NCBI RefSeq assembly: GCF_947495455.1
Contig: NZ_CANLZC010000004.1
Location: forward strand, 28,189 to 92,188
Source of the DNA: an uncultured Shewanella sp.
GTDB lineage: Bacteria; Pseudomonadota; Gammaproteobacteria; Enterobacterales; Shewanellaceae
DNA: 64,000 bases
Reading direction: 5' to 3'
Shown: positions 33,339-42,805 of the stretch, piece by piece
How positions within the stretch are numbered: the stretch's first letter is position 1
Layout of the letters: each line of letters opens with the position of its first letter
The notes under the pieces: generated by a model
What the model was told of the DNA's origin: nothing
What the model saw: only the letters and a program-made list of their open reading frames with translations
The model's database searches: none
Translations under genes and position numbers: made by a program

Positions 33339-33743
33339 TTACCCAAAATCCGACATTCTAATAATCGTCACTTCAGTCGGATCTAATACGTTTGTGATAG
33401 TGATAACGGTATCACCCCCTAAAGAAACAATATCAATTAAATAATCACCCGATGTAAAAGTACCATTTTCTATTTCGCCATTGGTGACACCTCGAGTAAT
33501 TTCACTGATCATGTTTCTTTCTAATGATTCTTGAAAACGAGTGACAAAATCATCTTCATTAGCTTCTTCTGTATGATCATTTTGTGCATTGGCTTTATTC
33601 AATAAATAAGATCCTATAAGCGGATTACCGCCAAAACTAGGATTTAGCGGGGTATAAACTAATTCTGTTGCTTGCAAACTTGTGCTTAATAACCATGCAG
33701 CAGTCGCTGCTAGCATTAACATCCTGTTGTTCATTTTTCTCAT
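33339..33743 (-). CDS. csgF: Curli assembly factor CsgF
   Basis: This 134-residue exported protein plugs the CsgG pore and couples secretion to nucleation. After a signal peptide (cleavage after LQA near residue 25) it begins TELVYTPLNPSFGGNPLIGS, the conserved CsgG-binding N-terminus. It sits 6 bp upstream of csgG. A second ATG three codons in (MNNRM) is an equally likely start. Confidence 0.95.
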   Translation of the reverse strand: MRKMNNRMLMLAATAAWLLSTSLQATELVYTPLNPSFGGNPLIGSYLLNKANAQNDHTEEANEDDFVTRFQESLERNMISEITRGVTNGEIENGTFTSGDYLIDIVSLGGDTVITITNVLDPTEVTIIRMSDFG

Positions 33744-33745
33744 TC

Positions 33746-34138
33746 CTAAAAACCATCATTGACTGTCGACAACTCACCCGCAATTGAACTTGCTCTGACT
33801 CGAGCAATATGATCAATTGTCAATAAAATAGCTTGCTCAGCTCTTTCCTTAATAGGATTAGCGCGGCGCCCGAAATGAGTCACATAAATTTTTTCGCCAT
33901 TAAGCTCTAACGTTAATTCAGTGCCCGCTTGAGGAAAAACGGTCTCATAAAGCGTCACATTAAAACCTTGCGTAAAAGGTAAACTGCGCCAATAACTGGA
34001 ATAATAAAAATTAAAATCTTTACCAAATCGAGTTAAGGTTCTGTCTATCACTAACCCACTAATCTCAATATCATCGTCTGCTGACAATACCGACCAAGCT
34101 AGAAAAAAACTTAAGCATAAGGTGATCCCCCTCATCAT
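33746..34138 (-). CDS. csgE: Curli secretion specificity factor CsgE
   Basis: This 130-residue periplasmic adaptor caps the CsgG channel. A signal peptide is followed by IEISGLVIDRTLTRFGKDFN, SYWRSLPFTQGFNVTLYE and FGRRANPIKERAEQA, all CsgE hallmarks. First gene of the csgEFG operon; csgF follows after 2 bp. Confidence 0.95.
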   Translation of the reverse strand: MMRGITLCLSFFLAWSVLSADDDIEISGLVIDRTLTRFGKDFNFYYSSYWRSLPFTQGFNVTLYETVFPQAGTELTLELNGEKIYVTHFGRRANPIKERAEQAILLTIDHIARVRASSIAGELSTVNDGF

Positions 34139-34364
34139 TTCCCCTCCGACATCCTTGTAAACTGCCTTTAAAATTTTACGATAAATTTAGGGAAATGAAA
34201 CATTCCTTACCTCCAGTGAACCTCAAATTATCGATAAATAACACACTCTTATGAAAAAATAATCCTTTAAGACTAATGCTTTTGTACTAGTTAGCCCACA
34301 TTTGAAAAGCATTTCCAGTGGATTTAATACAAAGAGAAAACTTAAGACAAAAATAAAGCACAAA

Positions 34365-34394
34365 AAAATGAATAGCCTTGGCTATTCATTTTTG
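34365..34394. terminator. Terminator after sdaC
   Basis: TGAATAGCC and GGCTATTCA form a perfect stem with a TT loop, flanked by A-run and T-run on either side. It works in both directions between sdaC (ends 34432) and csgE (starts 34138, transcribed away). Confidence 0.8.
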
Positions 34395-34431
34395 AGTATG
34401 ACCCGTAATCCCGTAGAGAGAGGGAAGTCCA

Positions 34432-35718
34432 TTAAAACAAGCCGAGCAAAATGGCCGTAATTGACAATAACCCCGCCAATATAACAAAAACATTGCTCAA
34501 GCGCCCTCTATAGGCCTTGAGCGCTGGCACTTTATAAATGGCGTACATAGGCATAAGGTACAAAATCGCAGCAATCACAGGACCGCCTAAAGACTCTATC
34601 ATTCCTAAAATACTTGGATTTAAAATTGCGACTCCCCAACAAGTCAAAAACATAAAACCGATAATGAATTTATCAATTTTTGGTGTAGCAACTTCTGAAG
34701 TATCCAATTTAAATTGTTTAATAATCAATCCTTTTAACCCTTCCCTTGCCCCCATGTAATGCCCAAAAAAAGAAGAGATAATGGCTACAAAAGCAATAAT
34801 GGGCCCAAAGTAACTCACAAAACCACTTTGATGCATATTGGCTAAATAAGACAAAATAGGCAAATTATGTGTTTTAGCTTCTACGAGTTGCTCGGGAGAT
34901 AATGACAACACACAAGAAAAAACAAATAACATCACAAAGCCCACCAACATTATGGTGGTATTACGTAAAATAACATCAGCTTTGAATGCAGCATGTTTCC
35001 CATGTTCTCGCTTCAAAGAGACTGAAAACTGTGAAATAGCAGGTGAATGATTAAAGGCAAAGATCAATACAGGTATTGTCAACCAAACGGTACTCAAAAA
35101 GTCACCCGCTGAAGGAACGTTCAACAAGGCATCAATTTTCCAATCAGGTATCAAATAAAGAGACATAAAAGCCAATATTCCCACTAAAGGATAAACAAGC
35201 AGCTGTGTGACCTTCAGCATAAATTGCTCCCCAGCCATCATCACAGACATCATAGCAATAATCAGTCCTCCCGATAGCAACCAGCGAGGTGGCGAATTCA
35301 ATCCCAGTTGATGGACCATAAAACTATCAACGGTATTGGTTATACCGACAGCGTAAATCAACACAATAGGATAGATAGCTAAAAAATAAAGTAAGGTGAT
35401 GGCACTGCCGGCTCTTTCACCAAAATGCTCTTTCACCACTTCTGTGATGTCACTGTTTTTTTTAGCCGATGAACAAACAAATCGGGATAAACCACGGTGA
35501 GCTAAATATGTCATAGGGCCTATTAATGCAGCCATCAATAGTAAAGGCCAAAAGCCTCCCATTCCAGCATTTATCGGTAAAAATAAAATCCCCGCACCAA
35601 CAGCAGTACCAAATAAACTCAACATCCATGTGGTATCTTTTGCTGTCCAAGTCACTGAGCTAAAATTATTTTGTGTACTTACCAGCACATCTTGATCTTC
35701 AATTTGTTCTCTTTGCAT
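34432..35718 (-). CDS. sdaC: Serine transporter, HAAAP family (SdaC-like)
   Basis: This 428-residue inner membrane permease has about eleven hydrophobic segments. It follows the E. coli SdaC pattern closely: [62 protein letters not shown], [14 protein letters not shown], and [20 protein letters not shown]. SdaC imports L-serine with protons; threonine transport (TdcC) is the main alternative. It stands alone with its own terminator. Confidence 0.85.
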   Translation of the reverse strand: MQREQIEDQDVLVSTQNNFSSVTWTAKDTTWMLSLFGTAVGAGILFLPINAGMGGFWPLLLMAALIGPMTYLAHRGLSRFVCSSAKKNSDITEVVKEHFGERAGSAITLLYFLAIYPIVLIYAVGITNTVDSFMVHQLGLNSPPRWLLSGGLIIAMMSVMMAGEQFMLKVTQLLVYPLVGILAFMSLYLIPDWKIDALLNVPSAGDFLSTVWLTIPVLIFAFNHSPAISQFSVSLKREHGKHAAFKADVILRNTTIMLVGFVMLFVFSCVLSLSPEQLVEAKTHNLPILSYLANMHQSGFVSYFGPIIAFVAIISSFFGHYMGAREGLKGLIIKQFKLDTSEVATPKIDKFIIGFMFLTCWGVAILNPSILGMIESLGGPVIAAILYLMPMYAIYKVPALKAYRGRLSNVFVILAGLLSITAILLGLF

Positions 35719-36368
35719 CCATCCACACCTTATAAAAATGACCCCTAAACCTCATATTCATGCAATGATATTGTTATCTGTATATACCCGTGATACTTGA
35801 AGATGCATGTTTTCAGAGCCTGTAAAAGTGCCTAATTCAAGGCGTATTACTGCAAGAATGCTTATTGCCTTTTAAGGTGATACAACGCAGAAGTAGGTGT
35901 TTTTACAGACTCCCAAAGGGCTGGTTTAAAAGCCTTTTATACTGCGTTATTGAACATCAGCTTAGAATGACTAGGCACGCTGTTCAAAGCCTTGCCTAAA
36001 AGGCTTTTAATTCCAGCTGAATCCTGCATCTTCAAGTATCACGGGTATATTCACTGAATACTGAATCGAGGGTATACCAATGGGTTCTGCAACAAAAGCA
36101 ATGAGTCGTACTTTATTCCAACAAATCTTATTCATTGATTGGTAGTAACAAAATGAAATCATTAACACCAAAAAACACAACAAAACAAACAAATAAAAAC
36201 AGATAAAAAACAAAAAAAACACAAAAAAAGGGTTTAAAGCACCTTATTTAAAATAAAAAAGACTCGCTTAAGCAGCAAATACCATTGTATACCCGCAACA
36301 ACATCTTAAAACAATTAAACAGTTTTAATGCTATATTATTTCAACTAATTACAAAATGAAGTGAGAAA
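35719..36368. other. 650-bp intergenic region holding a MITE
   Basis: Apart from the 269-bp MITE (35782-36050) the region is AT-rich and non-coding. The segment 36130-36260 is A/C-rich low-complexity sequence. The yjjX promoter should lie near 36300. Confidence 0.6.
35782..36050. mobile_element. Intact 269-bp MITE with 26-bp perfect terminal inverted repeats
   Basis: The left end reads ATATACCCGTGATACTTGAA and on to GATGCA at 35807; the right end (36025-36050) is its exact reverse complement over 26 bp. There is no frame for a transposase inside. The flanks suggest insertion at TA. Internal sequence contains sub-repeats (TTAAAAGCC/AAAAGGCTTTTAA). A decayed relative is at 25509-25715 and solo ends flank alr, so this is a multi-copy family in the genome. 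Confidence 0.8.
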
Positions 36369-36911
36369 ATGAAAACCACACTGAATATCATCGTCGGTTC
36401 TACAAACCCTATCAAGATTAATGCAGCAAAAAGCACTATTGCCACTTTCTATCCCGACGCCAACATTCATTGCCAAGGGGTACATGCTCCCTCTTTGGTT
36501 GCCGATCAGCCCATGACCACATCAGAAACAAAGCTGGGTGCCATCAATAGAGTAAAATATTGTCAATCTCATCATGACGCTGATTTTTACTTTGCCATGG
36601 AAGGAGGAGTTGATTTATTTGAACAAGGCCCAGCCACATTTGCCTATTTAGTCATTGCCACAAAAGACACCTTATCAGTTGGTAGAAGTGCTTCTTTACC
36701 CCTCCCTTATCAGGTTTATCAAGCATTAGAACAAGGTGAAGAGTTAGGACATGTGATGGATAGATTATTTAATACAAAAAATATCAAACAACAAGGTGGA
36801 GCAATAGGGCTACTCACTCAACAAAAGGCCACCCGTGAAAGTACATACACTCAGGGCCTCATTCTAGCAATGGCACCACTGCTGAATCCAAAGTTATTTA
36901 ACAAAGATTAA
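36369..36911 (+). CDS. yjjX: Inosine/xanthosine triphosphatase (YjjX family)
   Basis: This 180-residue house-cleaning enzyme hydrolyses ITP and XTP. It opens with the family signature IIVGSTNPIKINAAKSTI, has SLVADQPMTTSETKLGAINR and the acidic FAMEGGVDLFEQGP, and ends in GGAIGLLTQQKATRESTYTQ. Length is normal for the family. Single gene with AAGTGAG before the ATG. Confidence 0.9.
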   Translation: MKTTLNIIVGSTNPIKINAAKSTIATFYPDANIHCQGVHAPSLVADQPMTTSETKLGAINRVKYCQSHHDADFYFAMEGGVDLFEQGPATFAYLVIATKDTLSVGRSASLPLPYQVYQALEQGEELGHVMDRLFNTKNIKQQGGAIGLLTQQKATRESTYTQGLILAMAPLLNPKLFNKD

Positions 36912-36946
36912 ATATGTAAAAAGTACTAACGATAAATATGTCACTC

Positions 36947-37579
36947 TCACATGCTGGCTTTAATGGCAAACTTTACCCCTTCAACACAAGTATGCAATGA
37001 CATACTCGGTTGTCCGATATATTCAGGTAAGGCCGCTTTTTGAGGCAGCATAGGCAAATTAATCCAACCTGAAGGAATCGATAATTGATGTATGGCAAGA
37101 TAATGTAATACGCCATAAAAAACATGATTGCCATAAACTGCGCCATTGGAATCTGAAATACTCACAGGCACTCCCTTCTCCCTCATCTCATTCAACATTC
37201 TTTGAATGGGCAATTGACTTGCATAAGCCACGGGGCCTGACATCGACGTCAACGTATTCTTCGCATTATTCGCATTCATCTCATTAGTAGTATCATGAAT
37301 CGAATCACCTTTTTCCTCGTTGAAATTATGTGCAATACGCTCAAGGGTTATCAAGCTTTGCCCAGTACTCTCCCCCATCATAATAATGACGTCAGGCTTA
37401 TAATCCGTCATCGCCAGACACACAGCTTCAATTGAATTAAACAATGTTTCTTCTATTAACCGAGAGTAAATATGAATTTTTCCTTCTTGTGTGCCATGTA
37501 ACGTATCAGCAACAGACTGAGCTGAATAGGTATAGCGAGGAGCATGTGCTTCAAAAGCGGTAAGTAATACTTTTTTCAT
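36947..37579 (-). CDS. Pyroglutamyl-peptidase I homologue lacking Cys and His (likely inactive)
   Basis: From ATG 37579 (GGAAGA upstream) the 210-residue product starts MKKVLLTAFEAHAPR and follows the C15 pyroglutamyl-peptidase pattern: GESTGQSLITLERIAHNF (E80 of the ERVAxN motif kept), PVSISDSNGAVYGNHVFYG and INLPMLPQ. The catalytic cysteine of the xCNH motif is Gly150 here, and the catalytic histidine of the HxPxLP motif is Asn174. Peptidase activity by the known mechanism is therefore unlikely. The longer reading from 37627 adds 16 unrelated residues. Confidence 0.7.
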   Translation of the reverse strand: MKKVLLTAFEAHAPRYTYSAQSVADTLHGTQEGKIHIYSRLIEETLFNSIEAVCLAMTDYKPDVIIMMGESTGQSLITLERIAHNFNEEKGDSIHDTTNEMNANNAKNTLTSMSGPVAYASQLPIQRMLNEMREKGVPVSISDSNGAVYGNHVFYGVLHYLAIHQLSIPSGWINLPMLPQKAALPEYIGQPSMSLHTCVEGVKFAIKASM

Positions 37580-37672
37580 GACATCTTCCAGCCTGAATAT
37601 TAAAGGAGCTTTATTTAGTCTAGCCATAAAATCGAAAGCTTGATAATTTAAAGGCCTAGAATGAACTCATCT

Positions 37673-37955
37673 ATGGATTACCGCCGCCTCTCTTATTCAA
37701 ATTAAATGTTCAACCAATAATGCACTATGACTTTGGAAGAGCAAGACTCCCAACTCAACGCCTTTAAACAATTAGATTTTACTATCAAATAAGGTATCAA
37801 CTTCATCGACACAACAGAAATGCCCCTACTCCTTCAAAAAGAGAGGCTCAAGGAGAAAGTGAGCGAATATTGAAAGCCTTAAGTGCAAAATCACACCAGA
37901 CTTGATGCAAGCAATTGATGAAATAAATCAGCTTTATCCTATTCCTTACTCATAA
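37673..37955 (+). pseudogene. tas: Remnant of an aldo/keto reductase gene (Tas-like)
   Basis: An ATG at 37673 reads MDYRRLSYSN, hits a stop, then MTLEEQDSQLNAFKQLDFTI, stop, GINFIDTTEMP. This follows the Tas opening (MEYRR, GTMTFGEQNSEAEA, QLDYA, GINFIDTAEMYP). The far end reads LMQAIDEINQLYPIPYS then TAA, like the Tas C-terminus. Roughly 250 central codons are missing and several stops are present, so the gene is dead with both ends retained. The rest of the gap up to csdA shows no gene. Confidence 0.7.
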
Positions 37956-38052
37956 TAAGTTTGAATATATCCTCATGGTACTTGCATTCAATCAAGAGAT
38001 CTTAGAAGATCGGTTTTGCTGACTCATTCATGAACATTTTTGGACTGCATTA

Positions 38053-39267
38053 ATGGATTTTACCCAAGTGCGTACTCAGTTTCCAACACTGGCACAAACT
38101 CTCAATGGTTACCCTTTGTGTTATCTCGATTCCGCGGCCACAAGCCATAAGCCTCATCAAGTAGTAGAGGCAATGACACAGTTTTATCGCAACACCAATG
38201 CCAATGTTCATCGAGCTGCTCATCAATTATCCAGTCAAGCAACACGGGAATATGAAGCCGTTCGAGATCAAGTCATGCACTTTATTCATGCCAAACAGCG
38301 AGAAGAAATCATTTTCACTCATGGCACCACAGAAGCCATTAACATGGTGGCTCTGGGTCTTGCTCGTGCTATTCGTCCAGGACAATATATCCTTGTGGAT
38401 AGTCTTGCACATCACGCCAATATTGTTCCTTGGCAAGTCCTTGCCGAACAAACTGGCGCCATCATCAAGCCCATACCTCTAACCGAAGAAGGCCGACTTG
38501 ACTTACAGGCTTATGAAGCACTACTCACATACAATCCGGCCATCGTCACTCTTAGCCATGTATCGAATGCCCTTGGGATCCTTAATCCTATCGAAGTACT
38601 CATTCAAAAAGCCAAAGCAGTGGGTGCAATAACCCTAGTCGATGGCGCTCAGGCTATAGCACATTTAGACATTGATGTGCAAAAGATCGATTGTGATTTC
38701 TATGCTTTTTCTGGCCATAAAATGTATGGGCCAACAGGCATTGGTGTTCTCTATGGTCGATTTGAAAAACTTGACTCCCTTACGCCTTTAATAACTGGCG
38801 GAGAGATGATCAAATCAGTGACATTTGAACATACTGAATATAATGTATTACCCAACCGATTAGAAGCCGGAACACCTCCCATAGCAGAAGTCATTGGTCT
38901 CGGTGCTGCCATTGCATTTTTAAATACCTTACCTCTACCCAAACGCGCAGCACATGAAACCAGCTTATTACATTACTTACAAGCACAACTCTCAAGCCTT
39001 GAAGGAATAACCCTTTATGGCGCTCATAGCGACAATATAGGTGCTGTCGCTTTTAATTTACATAACGAGCATCATCAAGATGTCGGCACCTTACTGGATC
39101 AACAAGCCATTGCTATACGCTGTGGCCACCATTGTGCCATGCCATTAATGCAGGCGTTACATATCAAAGGTTGTTGTCGAGCTTCCATAGGCGTTTATAG
39201 CAATAAACAAGACGTAGATCATTTTATTGAAGGGCTTAAAGCCGTTCAAGAGATGTTATATACCTAA
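38053..39267 (+). CDS. csdA: Cysteine desulfurase, CsdA/SufS type
   Basis: This 404-residue PLP enzyme takes sulfur from cysteine. The PLP lysine is K223 in FSGHKMYGPTG and the persulfide cysteine C361 in RCGHHCAMPL, the short-loop type II (SufS/CsdA) form. LDSAATSHKPHQVVEAM at the N-terminus is conserved. A SufE-like gene follows after 24 bp, and no sufBCD is nearby, so CsdA is the better name than SufS. Confidence 0.9.
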   Translation: MDFTQVRTQFPTLAQTLNGYPLCYLDSAATSHKPHQVVEAMTQFYRNTNANVHRAAHQLSSQATREYEAVRDQVMHFIHAKQREEIIFTHGTTEAINMVALGLARAIRPGQYILVDSLAHHANIVPWQVLAEQTGAIIKPIPLTEEGRLDLQAYEALLTYNPAIVTLSHVSNALGILNPIEVLIQKAKAVGAITLVDGAQAIAHLDIDVQKIDCDFYAFSGHKMYGPTGIGVLYGRFEKLDSLTPLITGGEMIKSVTFEHTEYNVLPNRLEAGTPPIAEVIGLGAAIAFLNTLPLPKRAAHETSLLHYLQAQLSSLEGITLYGAHSDNIGAVAFNLHNEHHQDVGTLLDQQAIAIRCGHHCAMPLMQALHIKGCCRASIGVYSNKQDVDHFIEGLKAVQEMLYT

Positions 39268-39291
39268 CAATTTAATATTACAGAGGTTTTA

Positions 39292-39732
39292 GTGAATTCA
39301 GACCTTTTCTTACCCCTCACATTAAATGCTGAACAAGTATTGGCAAGTTTCACTGATGCAAAAAATTGGCAAGAGCGTTTTCGTCAGTTAATGTTACTTT
39401 CAAAGCAATTACCTAAGTTGGCTGAAAAGTACCAAACATCTGATGCGAAAGTACAAGGTTGTGAAAGTGACGCTTGGCTTTATCATTATGAAAAAAAAGG
39501 GATTCATTTTTATAGCGGTGACAGTGATGCCAGAGTAGTCAAAGGACTCATCGTATTATTACTCATCGCATATAATGGTAAAAAAACAGAAGAAATTAAC
39601 GCATTTGATCATCATCAATATTTTGATAAACTCGGATTAAGTGGACAACTCAGCCCTTCTCGAAGTAATGGTCTACACGCATTAATTAATGCAATAAAAA
39701 CGCATGCCAATAACCCTGAGTCAATGACCTAA
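39292..39732 (+). CDS. csdE: Sulfur acceptor CsdE (SufE family), GTG start
   Basis: This 146-residue SufE-fold protein accepts persulfide from the desulfurase. The acceptor cysteine is C57 in KVQGCESDAWL, and VVKGLIVLLLIAYNGK and LGLSGQLSPSRSNGL are family segments. The start is GTG at 39292 with AGAGG upstream. Operon with csdA. Confidence 0.9.
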   Translation: MNSDLFLPLTLNAEQVLASFTDAKNWQERFRQLMLLSKQLPKLAEKYQTSDAKVQGCESDAWLYHYEKKGIHFYSGDSDARVVKGLIVLLLIAYNGKKTEEINAFDHHQYFDKLGLSGQLSPSRSNGLHALINAIKTHANNPESMT

Positions 39733-39749
39733 ATTCAAGTAAAATCACT

Positions 39750-40604
39750 TTATTTAATCTGTATAAAGTCGTGTAAAATAGCATTAAAACGAGATGGGTT
39801 TTCAAGAAACATAAAATGCTTACCTCCCTCATGCTCTTCAAAATAAACAATTTTTGATTGAGGGAGTTGGTCTGCAATCCATTGCTGAGAGCGCCAAGCG
39901 GTAAGGCTTGCTCGACCAGAAACAACCAGACAAGGTAATTGTATTCTTGGAAAAAGATCGCGCCAATCTTGATGATAATTACTATAAAAAAGCTTCCCAG
40001 CCTGTTCCAGCGGTAGCTTACGTCGCGATTGAATAACACTTTGGCGTTCTTCTGGGCAAATATCTTGTGAAAGCATACACTTCAATACTGTTTGTCGGTA
40101 TTTATCCCCTTCACTACTTTGGATCATATTCATGACATCTAATACATTAACAGGATCCACTAAGGGGCCATAACTGTGCATTTCCAAGGGAGACCAAATA
40201 GGATTTGACACTAAAACGGGAGGCATATCAATAATAACCAATTTCGATAATAACCCATCACCAAATAAATCCCAGAGGCACAACATCACCGATGCGCCCA
40301 TTCCATGACCCACAAGAACAACGTCCTTCAAATCTAAAAAACATAATAGTTCGTGTAAATCTTTTGCCAGCCTTGGAATACGATAACCATGTTCAACTTG
40401 TTCAGATAAGCCATGTCCACGCATATCCAGTGCTATGACGCGATAATCATGCTGCAAACCTTCAACCTGATATTTAAACTCCTTCACACTTTGAGACCAA
40501 GCAGGGATCATCACAATTGGCGCTCCCTTACCAGAATCGATATAGTGTAATCTCACATTATCTTGAGTCATGAAATATCGGCTTGTTGCCTGCTTAAAAG
40601 CCAT
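39750..40604 (-). CDS. Alpha/beta-hydrolase fold protein without nucleophile serine
   Basis: This 284-residue protein follows the alpha/beta-hydrolase pattern: MIPAWSQSVKEF (oxyanion strand), YRVIALDMRGHGLSE, and elbow VVLVGHGMGASVM. The elbow residue that should be Ser is Gly101 (GHGMG, codon GGA). The usual acid loop (GxxD) reads VVSGRASLTAW, without Asp. A C-terminal His survives in GGKHFMFLENP. Ordinary esterase chemistry is thus unlikely; a binding role or other chemistry is possible. Convergent with csdE. Confidence 0.7.
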   Translation of the reverse strand: MAFKQATSRYFMTQDNVRLHYIDSGKGAPIVMIPAWSQSVKEFKYQVEGLQHDYRVIALDMRGHGLSEQVEHGYRIPRLAKDLHELLCFLDLKDVVLVGHGMGASVMLCLWDLFGDGLLSKLVIIDMPPVLVSNPIWSPLEMHSYGPLVDPVNVLDVMNMIQSSEGDKYRQTVLKCMLSQDICPEERQSVIQSRRKLPLEQAGKLFYSNYHQDWRDLFPRIQLPCLVVSGRASLTAWRSQQWIADQLPQSKIVYFEEHEGGKHFMFLENPSRFNAILHDFIQIK

Positions 40605-40738
40605 GATAAGGCCCTCAAAAATCCAATAAAATTCTATTCCCTCATCTTTTTATATATACTCACCACTAGTCACATCGTCTCGTGACCGATAAATAATCAC
40701 TGCTTCGCGCATATCAAACACACTTAAAAAAGCGTGGA

Positions 40739-41071
40739 TTAACCTTCGTCTCCCTCATGCTTCACAAAGATCTGATGACAATAATCACGAGAGTAAGACA
40801 GTAACTCATCGATTTCAGATAATGCCCAATTTGCATGAGAATCTGGATGATAACCGTTAGCTGACTCATAGCCTAAGGCCGCATTGATATGAAATTTAAT
40901 ACCTTGAATACGGTGATTAACCCATTCATTATAAGCATTTCTTTCAAGAAAATTTTTCACAAACAGTTCTGTAGCAGAGAAAATGGCCGCCTTTTCAAAA
41001 CCCGTTTTAGCATTTTTAGCAAGTAAACATAATGACTTTAATTGCTTAGCGAATTGATTGGGAATATGCAT
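40739..41071 (-). CDS. Hypothetical 110-residue helical protein
   Basis: No family recognised. It has an N-terminal amphipathic region (FAKQLKSLCLLAKNAKTGFE) and a conserved-looking Trp/His-rich C-terminal half (HPDSHANWALSEIDELLSYS). No signal peptide. Its codon use resembles the surrounding genes. Confidence 0.55.
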   Translation of the reverse strand: MHIPNQFAKQLKSLCLLAKNAKTGFEKAAIFSATELFVKNFLERNAYNEWVNHRIQGIKFHINAALGYESANGYHPDSHANWALSEIDELLSYSRDYCHQIFVKHEGDEG

Positions 41072-41452
41072 ACCTTTCTCTCATATCGGCAAATAAATGA
41101 CTACAAAATAAGCTAACACATATTCTTTTTTAGGTGAATTACTCCACTCAAACATGACATAAATTGACGCTATTTTACACAAAATTACACCAATATTTTA
41201 ACAAAAATAATTTAAAAAAATAAATTAAACATTATATTCAATAGATTAAAATAAAAAAGGATAGACAGACTTATACTAATTTATTAACTTTATCTTTTAA
41301 CATACAGAGGATTTAACCATAAAAAAGACGAAAGTATTACACATAAAAAATTTATACCGTTTTGAATAACATTCATTTAATACTCAAGACTGAAGATAAC
41401 AAATAATTAACAGGTAATAATTAGGGCGTCCAAATAACCACAGGAAAAAAAA
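41072..41452. other. 381-bp AT-rich region upstream of RND operon 1
   Basis: No gene. The stretch is very AT-rich and must hold the operon promoter; no operator palindrome stood out. GGAAAAAAAA precedes the ATG. Confidence 0.5.
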
Positions 41453-42805
41453 ATGAAAGGCCCGCATTTACTTTATCGCTCAATAAGCCTATTTATCTTT
41501 TTTTCCCTAACGGGTTGCTCTTTGAGCACCAATAACAATCATTTTCAAGCCGTTGCACAAAACGAACTCACAACATTATCTTCTTGGCAAAATCAACAAG
41601 AAAAAGCGCACGAAACCACACAATTAACTGAACTTATAAATATCCCTCAACTCACGCAACTCATACAGCAAGCCATACAAGATAATCCCGATCTTCAACA
41701 AGTCTCTATGACTTTAAAAATAGCCTACGCACAAAGGGGAATAGTAAACAGTGACCGAATACCACACATCACAACGAGGTTAAACACCCATAAGCATGAA
41801 GAAAATGATATTAATCATGACAGTGATTTTACCGTTAGCTGGGAAGTTGATTTATGGCAAAAAATACAAAACAATGTCAGTGCAGCCGATATGGATATTG
41901 CCAGCGCTAAAACCAATTATCAAGCAACACTGGATACCTTAGCAGCAAACATTATACGAACTTGGTTATCCATCAGCTTATATCAACAACTCATCAACAT
42001 TGAAAAAGCAAGGCTGACTTCATTACAAAACAACGAAACCTTTATTGTCGAACGTTATAAAAATGGATTGGGAAGTTTAGAGGATTTAGATAATGCCAGC
42101 AGCTCTAGTGCCAGCACTCAAGCCACACTCGCCAATTATCAAGAAGTGCTCTCCCAACATATACGCACTCTCACGCTGTTACTTGGGAAAACTCCCACAA
42201 AGAAAACGTTTCACATTTCAGATAAGTTCCCTGCTGTCTTACAACCATTGGCAAGTATTCCCACCCAAGATCTTGCAAGGCGCCCTGATCTCCAAAGTGC
42301 TTACTTTCTTATTCTTGCAGAACAATATCGAACTCAAGCGGCCTATAAGGATTTATTGCCATCGATTAATATCAGCGCTGCATTTGTTGGAGAGGAGTTC
42401 TTTAAAAACCCAGTTTGGGAGTTACTGAGCCAACTAACAGCACCTCTATTCTTAGGCGGGAAGCTTAGATCAAAAGTCGAAATCGCTCAGCTCACCACAG
42501 AGAAGGCCTATTGGCATTATCAATCAACATTACTCAATGCGGTCAATGAAGTCGAAAAAACCTTAGGACAAGAGCAATCATTATCGAGGCAACAAGAACA
42601 CATCCAGCATGCACTGCAAACTGCCCACCGTAGCTTTTCTCATTACCAGAAAAAATACAGTCAAGGGCTAGTTGATATTATCGACTTACTTACCATTCAA
42701 CAACAAACGTTCAATTTACAGACTCAGCTAACTCAGCTTATTTACAATCGACTGACCAATCGCATTTCACTCGGTTTAGCGTTAGGTTTAGGAGTATCAT
42801 CATGA
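41453..42805 (+). CDS. Outer membrane efflux lipoprotein, RND system 1
   Basis: This 450-residue TolC/NodT-type channel has a lipobox LTGCSL (lipid cysteine at 22). Two efflux repeats are seen, with LARRPDLQSAYFLILAEQYR in the middle and QGLVDIIDLLTIQQQTFNLQ near the C-terminus, both typical. It forms the outer membrane duct of the tripartite pump. The stop overlaps the adaptor ATG (ATGA). Much of it matches the RND system 2 channel at 53449-54798. Confidence 0.85.
   Translation: MKGPHLLYRSISLFIFFSLTGCSLSTNNNHFQAVAQNELTTLSSWQNQQEKAHETTQLTELINIPQLTQLIQQAIQDNPDLQQVSMTLKIAYAQRGIVNSDRIPHITTRLNTHKHEENDINHDSDFTVSWEVDLWQKIQNNVSAADMDIASAKTNYQATLDTLAANIIRTWLSISLYQQLINIEKARLTSLQNNETFIVERYKNGLGSLEDLDNASSSSASTQATLANYQEVLSQHIRTLTLLLGKTPTKKTFHISDKFPAVLQPLASIPTQDLARRPDLQSAYFLILAEQYRTQAAYKDLLPSINISAAFVGEEFFKNPVWELLSQLTAPLFLGGKLRSKVEIAQLTTEKAYWHYQSTLLNAVNEVEKTLGQEQSLSRQQEHIQHALQTAHRSFSHYQKKYSQGLVDIIDLLTIQQQTFNLQTQLTQLIYNRLTNRISLGLALGLGVSS

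Noticed and set aside
36007..36222. 71-codon minus-strand frame rich in Phe and Leu
   Set aside because: It reads through A/C-rich low-complexity DNA and the right end of the MITE; no ribosome site or conserved pattern.
38053..39732. Reading csdA-csdE as part of a suf operon
   Set aside because: No sufB, sufC or sufD is nearby, and the desulfurase plus SufE-like pair alone fits the CSD system better.
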